Source: Trifolium pratense
Lineage: Eukaryota > Streptophyta > Magnoliopsida > Fabales > Fabaceae
DNA: 64,000 nt
NCBI RefSeq assembly: GCF_020283565.1
Contig: NC_060061.1
Location: forward strand, 1,488,001 to 1,552,000
Reading direction: 5' to 3'
The notes below the pieces were generated by a model, which saw nothing but the letters and a program-made list of their open reading frames with translations, was not told the origin of the DNA and did not search any database. The position numbers and the translations under genes are program-made. Of this stretch, positions 11,101 through 22,439 are shown one piece after another (positions within the stretch are counted from its first letter, which is position 1; each line of letters starts with the position of its first letter).

Positions 11101-11220
11101 GACAAAAATTGTTTTTTTAAAATATATTAATTTTTAATAAGGGTATATTGGGTATTTTTAAAAAAATGTTGGGGTAAAGTGAAGATTGTTGGGGTAGGAA
11201 AAAAATTTTTCTAAAGAAGA

Positions 11221-12325
11221 ATCTATCTATTAGTACAATGTGTTTCTAAAAATATAATTTTTATAGTGGATTGTTTTTGCTTTAAAATAAATTTAACAAA
11301 GAATTTATTTTTCTTGACTAACGCAAAGAAATTTTTATAAAAGTTTTACATGGTATTTTATTATTTTGTTACAAATTTTTTAATGTAGTTTTGATTATGT
11401 TGCAAGTCATTATGGTAAAATTATAGTCACTAAACTATTTGATAAAAATAAAATTATTACACAATCTAAATAGAAACAAAGCAATCCAAAAAAAAAATAT
11501 TACGATGTTTTTGTTGTCAATCGAACAATTTAGTTCCGACATGTTAAGGGATTGAATGATCAGTCGTAGAACAATCATGCGAATAAAATCAACCTTAAGA
11601 TTAGTAGAATCATAATACACAATTATAAACTCAACTTAAAACAATATCAACTGTTAATTTAAGATCCAACATTTAAAAATGTCAAACTGTGTAACGCATT
11701 AAATGCACCAAATCTAAATCCATGTACAAGGGACCTAGGTGACTAGAACTACGTGATATGGTTTTTTTATGAAAGAACTATACATGGTAGTTTTTTTGTT
11801 TACATGAAGAGGTCCTTGTGCTATTGTGTGGTTTTGTCTCTGGTGAATTTTTAAAGAGATGATTTTAGTTGATAATTGGGTGAAAAAGGTAAAGGAGTTG
11901 AGTGAAAAAAGTAGTCTCGGGTTCAACTCTTACATTCAACAAAAACTAACAAATTAACTACTAATATTGGTTTTAAAAATAAATAAAAAATGTACCATGC
12001 AGTCCAACTCCGAAGAACTCACTCTTGTTTAAGTCATGAAAGAAACGAAGAGCAATAATAACAGAACAATGAGCCTTTACCATTTGTATGTCATTTTATA
12101 CAACAGTTTCTTTACAAACAAACTACAAAACCATGTTTCTTAATGTCTTACAGCTTAATTTATTGACAATTACCAGTCACTCGACTCGATACATCCACAA
12201 TGGCCTGGACTGGCATATTTCATAATAATATTATTCCCTTTTTCTATGGAAATTTTATCTCTCAAGCCCCAAGTGAGAAGAAACGAAAAAAAAAAAAAAG
12301 ATAAAAAGTTGGCCAACTGTAACTA
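11221..12325. other. Intergenic region and 3' UTR of the ARM-repeat gene
   Basis: 11221-12050 is AT-rich with no supported gene. About 12060-12325 is the likely 3' UTR of the minus-strand ARM gene next door, judged only from position. Confidence 0.4.
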
Positions 12326-15300
12326 TTACTTAAAAGAAACTTCAGAAGTACAGCCAGCTATGGGAAGATCACTTGGGGTGCATACGAGTGCCCTTTGCTG
12401 TAAATGTCTCAGACTTTGTTCCATGCTGACTTGAACCATCTCAGCCAGCATCTTCTTTGCTTTACCAGATTGATCTTCCCCATCAATTTGAGATATGATG
12501 TTGCATACTATATTCTCGAGAGTGTCGGGTTGAATTTCAGATCTTGGATAAGGAGATTCTCTTAGTAGTTGCAAAAGGGTGCGAGCTTTTGTCTGAGACT
12601 TTGGTGTTCCGTGAACAGTGAGCTCGAGTAAGCCTGGAATCACACCTTCTTTAAGAATTGGTTCCCTGTATTTACATCGATCACTCTGGCACATTGTCAG
12701 TAGTGCCCCAACAGCATGCTCCCTACTTTGGAGAGTGCCGTTTTCGAGAACCTCCACAACTGCAAGAATCCCACCTTCCTCAGATATCAAGGAAGTTCTG
12801 CATTCGTCGTAATCCACCAAGGGTTCTATCAAAGCACAACATTTTTCAGCTGTTTTTGAGGACTTTTTGCAAGTTTTGAGGATATCAACTATGAAAGGGA
12901 TTGGATTTGTTTTGAGAATAATGCTAAGAATATCAGGATATGTTGATAAATTAGCGAGAGCCATAACTGCATCGGCTTTTGCCTGTGGGCTTCCATCTTT
13001 AAGAATCTCCACAAGAAGGGGAATTGCGCCACAAGCACTAATAATTGGTTTGTTGGTTGAAGAGGCTGATAGTGTGAGCAAAGCTGCAGTTGCAGACGCC
13101 TGCAGATTTGTATTTTGTGACTTGAGGAAACTAAGTATTGGTTCTAATGCTCCGGCCTCCACAATATTGATTTTATTCCTGCAAGATAAGAGCAGTTATG
13201 AGCATGACTGAATTATCACAAATTTATCTAGCAAAAAGTTAATCAGTACTATGGAATCTAAAATAAAGAGCACAAGGTACTACAGACAAGATAATTGGAG
13301 TTCTAGTTCATTCTCCAATCACAAGCTGGGAGGTACCTAATCAGGCCTAAGATTCAAGATACTAATCATGGTTGTGCTATAATGAGTAAAGAATAATAAG
13401 ACTATTGAGGGCAAGACACAGTAAAATTTTATTTAATTCCCCTGCTTAACACACTTGTTGTGATGGATAGATTGTACCATTAATTAATTTCTTTGCTAAG
13501 CACAATTTTTCATGATGCTGGCTCATTTATTAATTCAATGACCACTTTTGTGGTTGGACAAATAAAGACTCTTACAACAACTCCCCTAGGACCCAAGAAA
13601 GGTGAGGGTGGAGAGAGAGATGGAAACGTAAAAGTACTGTCCTTTTTCTCAAAAAGCATCTAGAATGGCAATAATTATGTATTGAAACACAAGCCAAAAC
13701 AAGAAATTTTAGGCCATACTTGTTTTGCATATAAGTAGTAGATGAGAGGGTGGGAAATTTGGATGAAAATCACTTCAAATTTGCTTGACATAACAAAAAT
13801 GTAGGGAGGTTGAAAGTAGCCTACGATTCATGTCCACTTCACAAAGTTTGGTCACTCTCATATAGCATGAAAGTGATTTTCCACCCTCTAAGCTAGCAAC
13901 CATTAGTGAGATTTGGAAATCAATACCTTCTTCCACAGTCTCAGTTCATACTTCTATTTTCTGAACTTGTCATTTTCCACCCCCTCAGACACGAATAACC
14001 CCCTAAGACCGGAAGGTTAGGACCCAAAAAAAGGACATCGTCGAATTTTTTTTGAAACATAGACTAGAATCTCATTTTTATTCTATTTCTCTAAAGCAAT
14101 ACCCTCAATGAAAAGAGGAGTATACTCTAGTTAAATCACTAGTTTGAAAGTAAAAGTGTAAAAAAAAAGGTTGAGATGAGAACAATTAGAACCTTAGGAA
14201 GGAGGTTACTTCATGAAGAAGAAATAAGCAAAATAAAAAAAAAAAAAGGAAAAGAAACAAAAGGTAAAAAAGAAAGTGCACCATGAGAACCCAAAAGGAA
14301 ATCCACCATCTAATTGGATAAGCTTTGACAACAAAGAATCTAATTCTTTCTGATGACATAGTATGCAATATGCATGATTCAAGTTATCAAAAACAATAAT
14401 CATTAAAAAAATCAACTTAATTGACATTATATTCTAGTAGTCATAAGATGACATTTTCCTCACTCCTCACCATGAAAAACAAAAAATGGAAAAATGTAAC
14501 AGAAAAACACCAATTTGAATACTTGTTTTCTCTTTTATCATGAAGAATTCAATGAATCACAAGAATATGGTAAATTACCAACGTAAGATGAGAAAAGTCA
14601 TGAACAAGTTGCTTTATAACTAACCCCACACACCCCAACCCATTATTCCTAACAACTATACCTTAGGTAGAATGGTAGATTATGAAAACCAATAACAAAA
14701 AATAAATAAAATACAACTCAAATTTTCTATATTTTCCCACCAACCAATGAAATCTAAAGAGAGGTAAGAAATTAAAGAAAATAAAGGGACCCAACAAAGA
14801 ACAAAATCCTAGAATAATTCTTATTACAAATACATCAGTCAATGAAAATTCCTAAACCTTAAAGTATTAGTACCCGTACATGCTACTAGTATACAAATTA
14901 TAAAGGAATTGGTTATATGCATATCTATTTTTGTCAAGCTGGTCTCTGAGACTAGACTCACAAACTACGCATGAAAAAGTAAGGAATCCGGAGTTCGAAT
15001 CTCAACCCATCCGAACTACCAATTGAGCTGGATTAATGGTATACATGTCTTATTACTATAAAAAAAAATTAAATATAAAACAATTTTCTTGTTTGCTCCT
15101 AGCATTCTTATGCTAAAGAGAATCCTAACGTTATGCATAGGATACGGATTAATTAAAATAATAAAACTATTACATAATAATTAATAAAAAAATAAACTTT
15201 AGATTTAATTTAGCTTTATTTAAACTTTAGATTTAGATCGAATATCCAACAAGTCCCTGGCTTCAAGGCATCGCATATTACTATATTATTTTAATAAATC

Positions 15301-15850
15301 GCACAAATTCCCAAATATCAAAACCACGTAAAACAACAAAATCTAAAATAGAAAGAAAAAGCAAAATTCAAATTATAACAAAACCACTACCAATAATCTC
15401 TATGCACGAAAATTTAAATTTAAATTCCAATTCCGATTATTGATTAAATTAATTTTTTTCCTCCTTCAGATTTTAAATTTTGATTTCTTGTACAAATTTG
15501 TATAGAAAAAGTGCTTACTTTTCATCTTTAACAGCGAGATTAAGCAAAGCAAGGAGCGCAGGTTCATGTGACTCGGGAGAGTCAACTCGGAGCATAGAAA
15601 CGAGTGGACCGACAGCTTCAGAGAGCTGACGCCGACATCGGTGTGAAGTTTTGGTGAGTTTCCGTATATCACGCGCGGCTTGAATCCGCAACTCCGGCAC
15701 GCCGGATTTGAGAAGCTGAAGTGCACGGCGAACGGCTAACGGCGTTTGTGGCTCCTCCGTTTCTAAATAGATTGTGTCGGTGGTTTGTCCTTCAAATGAA
15801 CAGGTGGATGAAGAAGATGAACAGGAAGAAGGTGAATGAGGACTGTCCAT
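12326..15850 (-). CDS. ARM-repeat protein, U-box-4-like without U-box
   Basis: There are two exons, 15850-15519 and 13178-12326, around a 2.3-kb intron (donor GTAAGC at 15518, acceptor CTTGCAG ending at 13179). The junction reads VKDEK|NKINIVEAGALEP in frame. The product is 394 residues. A Ser-rich N-terminus (PSSCSSSSSTCSF) is followed by about eight armadillo repeats, for example GALEPILSFLKSQNTNLQ, GAIPLLVEILKDGSPQAK and GGILAVVEVLENGTLQS. There is no U-box. Plants have a family of about 350-400-residue ARM-only proteins close to PUB4-type ligases, and length and order fit it. ARM solenoids bind partner proteins; the specific partner is unknown. The tail after the repeats (about 340-394) is less conserved. 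The gene looks intact and expressed-type. Confidence 0.88.
13179..15518 (-). other. Long intron of the ARM-repeat gene
   Basis: The 2.3-kb intron is mostly plain AT-rich sequence. The only element I can name is a minus-strand SINE-like segment at 14935-15055. No exon-like frame was found inside. Confidence 0.6.
14935..15055 (-). repeat. tRNA-derived SINE in an intron
   Basis: On the minus strand an A box, agctcaattggtag, is followed about 12 bp later by a B-box-like gagattcgaactcc. This is the order and spacing of a compressed tRNA promoter. It sits in sense orientation within the ARM gene intron. Confidence 0.55.
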
Positions 15851-15851
15851 T

Positions 15852-15854
<3 letters not shown>

Positions 15855-15890
<36 letters not shown>
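15855..15890 (-). repeat. (GA/CT)n microsatellite just upstream of the ARM gene start
   Basis: About 18 GA dinucleotides on plus, so CT on the gene's strand, end a few bases before the ATG at 15850. CT-rich 5' UTR tracts are common in plant genes and may affect expression. Confidence 0.8.
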
Positions 15891-15891
<1 letters not shown>

Positions 15892-16660
15892 TGGGGATTT
15901 GATTTTTTGAAATGGAAATGGTTGGGTGGAGGTTATTAGAGAGGCGTTAAGGAACAGTTTATGAATGTTGATAACTTAACTTATAGGACAAATGCAAAGT
16001 CACATGGAGAGAGAAAGAAAGAAAGAGAGAGTGATGTAGAGAGAGAAAGAGCAGTTGTTGTTGGTTTTTTCTTGGTGGTAGTTTGGTTAAATTTTTGGAA
16101 TTATTAAAAAAACACTGCTATTGATATTTTTTGGATCTAAATATAGTTTTAACTTGACAAATTTACTATATTATTCGTAAGTTGAGTTTTTAGATACATT
16201 AAAAAGTAAATATATTTAGTATATAATATAGTCTAGATACATTAATTTTTGCAATGTATCTAAAAAACAAATTTCTTCTTATATTAAGAATCGGGGCGAG
16301 TATTTTATTTTAGGTGAGTTGGGAGGTTAGGTAAAAGGTATTAACCCTATGTTTTTCAGAGGAATGAGTCCGATAATTTAAACTTCGGCTGCGAAATAAG
16401 TAATGTCTAGTTGAAAGTTGTTTTCATAAAGAATCAAATTCAGATTCACCCGAAATGTTCATCTTAAGAAAAGCTCATTAACCATTTGAATTCAATATTT
16501 TGATTAAATAAAAGTTATGTTTTGAAATAAAGTAATCAACTAAACACGAATTAAACATCAATTATTTAAAGGGATCGAAGTTTAAATTAAAATATTTAAT
16601 AATTATAAATTTAGAGACATGATAAGATAAAGATACAGATAAGACATTACATTTTTTTTG
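15891..16660. other. ARM gene promoter side and dispersed repeat
   Basis: The first part is the presumed promoter, with more GA-rich sequence at 16010-16050. About 16355-16525 (tccgataatttaaacttcgg, gcgaaataagtaa) resembles 37580-37740, so it is a dispersed repeat of unknown class. Confidence 0.45.
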
Positions 16661-16794
16661 GCGGAGGAGGGGTTGAGAGCATTGATGAAAAGGGTGGTAA
16701 ATTTAGGATTTGTTAAGGATTTTCAAATACCAAACTCATAAGAAGAAATATCGCACCTCCAATATGCAGATGATGCTCTTTGAAGGTGGGAAAA
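16661..16794 (+). pseudogene. LINE reverse-transcriptase fragment with the YADD motif
   Basis: The plus-strand frame from 16661 reads AEEGLRALMKRVVNLG, then SEEISHLQYADDAL. YADD is the catalytic motif C of non-LTR reverse transcriptases, and the upstream block fits plant L1-type RTs. Stops interrupt it after IPNS and after DDAL. Only about 45 codons remain. Confidence 0.75.
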
Positions 16795-17711
16795 ACAATT
16801 GGGGGTTTGAATTGTTTTTTCTTTTTCTAAAAACTTCTTGCTAAGATAAATAGTTTGTAAGCAAGACAAAGTAAATAGAACAATAAGGACAAGACAAGAA
16901 AACATACAAAGATTTATACTAGTTTATTATTAAATAGGGTTACGTCCAGTCCTCTCACTAAGAAAGCTTAACACTATAATCATCAAGATTACGATGTCTT
17001 AGACACTAAGTCCAAGACTCCCTGCTCATACACCTAATCCAAAACTTTCTTGCTCAAGGTACTACTGACCAAGAGACTTTTATTTGCTCAAGGTGCTAGT
17101 GACCAAAAGACTTCAAGTTGTCTTATCTTCAAGACTTTTTACAATCAGATTTAACAACACAAAATGCACAAAATGTTTGATGAGATTACAAGTTTGTAAG
17201 AAAACTATCTAAGTGTTTTGTACAATATTGACATACAAGCGTTAATCTTCAAGTTGCTAAGAGTTCCAAATATATAGGAGATATGAATATAGTCGTTGAT
17301 GAAGACTTTTCTTATACAATCTATCCATTGGAAAGCTAACTAGCTTGGTTACTTTCCTTTCTTCAAATGATCATTCCAGTTCCATAAATAACTCCAATCA
17401 TTTTCCTTAGATGAAATTATCCGTTGAGTTTTCTTAGAAATGATCTTTCTTCAACATTGTTGGGTGTGTGCACGCTTCCTATAGCATTTAATGCGATTAG
17501 GGGTGCTCAAATCCAAACCAATCCAAATAAAAACCGAAAACTGATCCAAAAAAATCGAAAACCGCAAAAAACCTAAGTTTTTTGGATGTGTTTGGATGTT
17601 CTTTTGTGAAAACCGCTGGATCGGATCAGATTTCGGATTGATTTCTTAAAACCGATCCAAACCGAACCAAACCGCATACATATATTTTAATATTTATTTA
17701 TCTTTTTATTA

Positions 17712-17765
<54 letters not shown>

Positions 17766-18905
17766 CATTAACTTTTTTTTTCATTTTAAATTTTGTTAAT
17801 TAATTTAATCTATTTTAAATTTTGTTAATACTATATGTAAGTTTAATTTAATCTTTTTTTTTACTTTTTATATGTTTGGAATATAATTGGTAATTGTCAT
17901 TCCAAAATATTAATTTTCAATATATTATATGTTATATTTTACATCAAACTTAATATTTATTTTGTCAAAAATGTCAAACTATTATTTTGTAGTGTTTTTT
18001 ATAATATTTATATTTATTAAAAAAAATTACAATTTATAATTTTGATATCCAAAAACCGATCCAAATTAAACCGCATAATATTGGATCGGATTGGATCGGA
18101 TTTTTTTTATTTGTCATCCAAAACCGAACCAAACCGCAAATGAATTTATTTTTAGATCGGATGAATTTTTGCCTCAAAACCGATCCAAACCGAACCGCGA
18201 GCACCCCTAAATGCGACATGTACAAATTGTTTTACTAATTTGAGACTTCGGAGGCTGCAAGTCTCGATGTTCTTCTTCAACTGATGTCTTCTTTATATAG
18301 GCAATGAGAATGAGACCGTCGAAGAAATGTATCCGTTGGAGAAGTCGTTGTAGGAGCGTTATCTTGAGCCTTGTGAGTTACAGAGAGTTGTTGGACTTTA
18401 TTTTTGCAACAGTCGTGTTGAAGCTTTGCTCTTTGGGTAATAAATACTCATTTATTCTTTGTATATCTGTCAACTTCCAAAACAGGAAAGTACACTGGAC
18501 TAAATAGTTTTTTTTTTCTTTTTTTCTTTTTCTGCTTTATCCTTTCTACAAGTTAGAACCTTAAAGACATCTTTTGGTCTTTACAAGGTAATAACACCAA
18601 TGGTCTGTTCACTCAGAGGCTGACGTCCCAGAGGCATTGTTTAGAGCATGGACATTCAGAGGCAGAACATTCAGAGTCTGCCTTATGTTTCTATAGTCTG
18701 TTTCTTAAGACTTGTACGTAGGATTCTTCAGAGGCATTTTCAACGCGCTTGCTTCTCTTGGATACTCTTTGCCTACGAGTGTACAATAAAATGTCTTCTT
18801 TAACCTACACACTTAGAAAATCATTAGTAACCTCAATTGTCCTTTAAATACTTTGTTATCATGAAAACCTTAGAGAGATATTAACAACTCAATTTTGTTC
18901 CAACA
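16795..18905. repeat. Degraded LTR-retrotransposon-like sequence, split by a hAT element
   Basis: A polypurine-like attgggggtttgaattg opens a long noncoding block that has the character of a Ty1/copia LTR. The block resumes after the hAT insertion at 17498-18209. It ends near 18905 with ttttgttccaaca, so on the minus strand it begins tgttggaacaaaa. No internal coding region remains. The assignment is by pattern memory only and the borders are approximate. Confidence 0.35.
17498..18209. mobile_element. hAT non-autonomous element (712 bp), 8-bp TSD
   Basis: The terminal inverted repeat is TAGGGGTGCTC on the left and GAGCACCCCTA on the right. The TSD is aatgcgat (17490-17497) against aatgcgac (18210-18217), a 7 of 8 match, as expected for hAT. 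The subterminal parts are rich in ccgaacc/aaaccga blocks. A (TA)n run at about 17714-17762 lies inside. No coding sequence. Confidence 0.88.
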
Positions 18906-18907
18906 AA

Positions 18908-19045
18908 TGCTATAAATCGTTAGTTGGTCAAGTGATAATTGACGCTAGATTTGGTAGGCAAAATCACGATTCAATCCCCCACAACTACGATCGGGAGGGG
19001 ATTGAAACCACTTGTTGCCAAAACTGACCCTAAACCAGATTAGGC
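18908..19045 (+). repeat. tRNA-derived SINE-like sequence, copy 1
   Basis: An A-box-like ttggtcaagtgat and a B-box-like gattcaatcc are followed by gatcgggaggggattgaaac, a common legume SINE-type body. The second copy is at 19470-19610 and has the better B box, gttcgattctcc. Confidence 0.55.
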
Positions 19046-19469
19046 TGTCTAGTGAGTCGAATAATTGTGGTGAAAAAATAAATAGGTGAATGCTTTTTAA
19101 AATATAATTTCAGTAAAAATTGATTGAAGGCTGTTTTTTATTAAAAAAATCTATCGGTTTGTGTTAAATTACCAAAGTATCCCAATTGCTTCAGAACCTA
19201 GACATTCTGAGGCAGAATATTCAGAGTCTGCCTTATGCTTCAAGAGTCTGTTTCTTAAGACTTGTAAGCAAGATACTTCAGAGGCGTTTCAGCGCGCTTG
19301 CTTCTCTTGGATACTCTTTGTTTAAGAGTGTACAATGAATGTCTTCTTTAACCTGCACACTTAATAAGGAAATCACTGGTAACTCCAATTTCCTTTAAAT
19401 ACTTTGTTATCATCAAAACCTTAGTGAGATATTAACAACTCAATTTTGTTCCAACAAATGCTACAAATC

Positions 19470-19610
19470 GTTAGTTAGTCCAGTGGTAATTGACGCTGAA
19501 TTTGGTAGGCAGATCACAGTTCGATTCTCCGCAACTGCGATCGGGAGAGGATTGAAACCACTTGATGTCAAAACTGACACAAAACCAGATTAGGCAGTCT
19601 AGTGAGTCGG
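19470..19610 (+). repeat. tRNA-derived SINE-like sequence, copy 2
   Basis: Same body as copy 1, with gtccagtggtaatt (A box) and cagttcgattctcc (B box). It arose by the local tandem duplication rather than by a separate insertion, because its flanks are duplicated too. Confidence 0.55.
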
Positions 19611-19724
19611 ATAATTATGGTGAAAAAAATAAATAGTTGAATGCTTTTTAAAATATAATTTCAAAAAAAATTGATTGAAGGATGTTTTTTATTAAAAAAA
19701 AAAACTATCGGTTTGTGTTAAATT

Positions 19725-19771
19725 AACAAAGTATTGCTTACATGTAACCAAAAAAACAAAGTATTGCTTAC
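19725..19771 (+). repeat. Micro-retroposition scar (13 bp insert, 17-bp TSD)
   Basis: aacaaagtattgcttac is present at 19725-19741 and 19755-19771. Between the copies is only atgtaacc plus an A run. This fits an extremely 5'-truncated LINE or SINE insertion that kept little more than its poly(A) tail. Confidence 0.7.
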
Positions 19772-19783
19772 CTAAAAATGTTA

Positions 19784-21419
19784 GTCCCTCCTGTTTTATA
19801 TATAAGAAACATTTTATTTTTTAGATTCATTTTAAACTTTTAAACTTACGTATCTAAAGTCTAAACAATAATGTAATCTAAATACATAAGACTGAGATAT
19901 CATCCGGGAAGTGGCTAAAGCACTTGATATCATCCGGGAGAGAGGCCCAGGTTTGGGTCTTGATTTAAATATTCGTAAGACTGAGATCTTTTGGCCTTCA
20001 TGTGATGGAAATAAACTTCGTGAGGGGTTGTTCCCTTCAGACATTGGGAGGCCGACGTTAGGGGTGAAATTGCTCGGAGGGGCTGTTAGTCGAGATAAAT
20101 GTTTTATCGAGGGTGTGGCCATGAAGAGAGCTGTCAGGGCTGTTGAGCTGATGCATCTTCTTCCTCGGTTAAGGGACCCACAAAGTGAGCTTCTTCTACT
20201 TCGATCATGCATGGGTATTGCCAAACTTTTTTTTGGACTAAGGACGTGTCAACCAGTTTACATGGAAGATGCAGCTTTTTTGTTTGATAAAGAGTTGCGT
20301 GGGGCGGTTGAAGACATTGTGGTTGGCGGAGGTCCTTTCTTTGGGGATCTTCAATGGAGAATAGCTTCCTTACCTATTAAGGTCGGGGGGTTAGGGTTGT
20401 ACTCAGCAGTAGAGGCAGCCTCATATGCTTTTGTGGCTTCTAGAGCTCAGTCTTGGGTGTTGCAAGATCATATATTGAGGGATAGTGGAGTGTGTGGTAT
20501 GGACGCTGATTTTGACAATGCTTTGGATGGTCTCCGTGATATGATTCCAACTTTAGACTTTAGCAGTTTCACTAGCAAGGACACCGTCCCCTTAAAGCCC
20601 AACATGTTTTGGCGAGTGCCCTGTTTAGTAAAATTGTTAAGGACATGGAAGTTAACTTTCAATTGACGACCAGACAGAAAGCAGTTTTTGGATGTTTGCA
20701 GGCGGCCCATGCTCAGGATTTTCTTCTAGCTATCCCAATCGAGGGATTAGGTCAACATATGTCCCCGGTAGAATATCGCACTATCCTCAAATATCGCCTG
20801 ATGATTCCTCTATTTCCTGCTGGATAAGGTATGCCCTGTTTGTCGTAAGGCATGTCTGGATAGATTTGGGGAGCATGCAGTTCATTGTCGAGAGCTTCCA
20901 GGCTTCAAATACAGACATGACTTTGTTCGGGATGTCCTTTTTGATGTTTTTAAGCGTGCAGGCGTATCTGTGAAGAAAGAGACACCTGTGAACTTCTTGA
21001 CTGACCCACTGGAAGGGAGATCTACATTGAGGCCAGCCGATATTTTGGTGTACGGATGGGAAGGAGGAAAACATGCATGTGTGGACTTGACTGGAGTATC
21101 CCCACTTGTGGGATTGACGACTGGGGATTTTACTGTAGGACAGGCAGCCCTCAAAGCTGCTTCAAGCAAAGTGGCGAAACATAAGAGAGCGTGTTCTAAC
21201 AATCAACATGCGTTTATACCATTTGCGTTTGACACGTTTGGCTTTCTAGCACCAGATGCTGTGAATATTTTGAAAAGAGTTCAAAGAGTCATGCATAGCA
21301 ATGTGGTGTCTCCGAGGTCTCTAGATATAGTATTTAAAAAGATTGGTTTTGCCATTCAAAAAGGGTTAGCGGCGCAGCTTGTTGCCCGTTTGCCTTCCAT
21401 TCAAGTGTAATTATCCCAC

Positions 21420-21463
<44 letters not shown>

Positions 21464-21571
21464 CTACATATTTCACACAAAAAAAATTTAACGATTTAAA
21501 AAAAAACATAAATTTTATAATGAATCTAAAAACTGAAATATTTCTTATATATAAGACCGGAGGGGAGAGAG
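19784..21571. mobile_element. Stowaway-like element carrying a non-LTR retroelement
   Basis: The ends are inverted repeats of about 50 bp. The left starts gtccctcctg and shares ttatatataagaaa with the right, then ttttttagattcatt against aatgaatctaaaaa. TA dinucleotides flank both ends (19782-19783, 21572-21573), as in Tc1/mariner-type Stowaway MITEs. Between the ends lies a retroelement fragment (about 19890-21460), so the MITE was hit by, or carries, the retroelement. Confidence 0.7.
19902..21410 (+). pseudogene. Non-LTR retrotransposon C-terminal part with zinc knuckle and restriction-like endonuclease motif
   Basis: The frame opens at about 19902 (KALDIIRERGPGLGLDLNIR), inside the RT thumb region, and runs to about 20620. 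It shifts frame there (LASALFSKIVKDMEVNF-like continuation, to 20827) and shifts back, ending at 21410. The last part has a CCHC-type finger (CPVCRKACLDRFGEHAVHC). A block like a restriction-type endonuclease follows: RHDFVRDVLFDVF, then LRPADILVYGW, then HACVDLTGVSP. The RT catalytic core is missing. Two frameshifts and the 5' truncation make it a pseudogene. The family is known to me as a repeated plant RT-like protein; the endonuclease label is inference from the RHD...E...PAD...DLT pattern. A (TA)n run follows the stop. Confidence 0.72.
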
Positions 21572-21573
21572 TA

Positions 21574-22411
21574 TAAATCTATACAAAATTTATTTATTTG
21601 GTTAAGATCTATACTAAATTTAATTTAGAGTAATCTAGAGATGTATTTGAAGTGTTGTGCTATTTTGGGGAGAAAAAAAAGTTAATATTTAATTGTTATT
21701 ATTATTTTTTTTTTTTTGACACAATTGTTATTATTATTTTTTTTTTGACACAATTGTTATTATTATTTTATTATATGTTTCTTTTGCCATTTGGTCCAGT
21801 CTACAATCAACGTGTGTTTTACTAATTTTGTTGGCTTGTCCATTGGTCCAGTTTTATTTTATTATTACTAGTAGCTTTTTTTAGATTTGTAAATTTCCCA
21901 ATATATATTGTCCACACACGTGTTAAATTGCTTTCATAATTTAAGAATTAAGGTGTGGGGACAATTTGTTTCCTTTTGGAACGATGTAATGGATTTAATT
22001 TTATTAATTTTTCTTTTTTACTTTTTTACTTTTTTTTTTTACAATATTGTTATTATTATTACTTGTTGCTATGTAAAACATGCTAAAGTCATCATGGTAT
22101 ATCATTCCTAGGCTTGTTCAAAGTACAGATGAATGAATAATTAACTAGTGGAACTAAAGAAAAGTACTTTTTATCGAATTTGTTTCTACCTGCTTTTTTC
22201 TTTCTAATAAAATAAAAGGAGTGGACTATACCAATTCTTAAAAAAATAAAGGAGTGGATTATATTTATTACTAACACGTTAGACGTTAGATATTTTTACG
22301 GTAAAAAAAATATGTTAGATATTTTATTTTATATCACAAACACGTTAGAGAGTGAACATTTAAATATTACTAGCACTCCTCTTAGTTTAAGTTATTGTAA
22401 AACTTTATTTC
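21574..22411. other. Noncoding spacer with poly(T)-gacac repeats
   Basis: At 21690-21770, aattgttattattatt occurs three times, separated by T runs ending gacac. This looks like two stacked poly(A)-tail insertions. The rest is AT-rich, with no gene. Confidence 0.5.
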
Positions 22412-22439
22412 TCACACTACACTACAAGAAAACATAATA

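Larger units (their letters stand above)
5087..11211. mobile_element. Complete Mutator-like transposon (MULE), 6,125 bp, with two captured or accessory domains
   Basis: The borders are set by a perfect 9-bp TSD, taaagaaga, at 5078-5086 and 11212-11220. The terminal inverted repeats share about 45 bp, including CCTACCCCAACAATCTTCAC. Just inside each end is an array of ACCGGTACACTT hairpins. The element carries two convergent genes. A plant-mobile-domain gene is on plus (5559-7609). A FAR1/MULE transposase-SWIM-OTU fusion gene is on minus (10716-7909). Each gene begins next to one hairpin array and the two 3' ends face each other 300 bp apart. All exon junctions fit in frame. The only clear defects are one nonsense codon in the transposase and a missing ATG in the mobile-domain gene, so the insertion looks fairly recent. 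Confidence 0.92.
18640..19735. repeat. Tandem duplication (about 550 bp unit) of an LTR edge plus SINE
   Basis: About 18640-19180 and 19190-19735 are two direct copies, alike throughout. Shared marks are the cattcagagtctgccttatg block, gcgcttgcttctcttggata, aactcaattttgttccaaca, the SINE-like part, and the tail ctatcggtttgtgttaaatt. Copy 2 differs by scattered substitutions and small indels. Confidence 0.75.
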
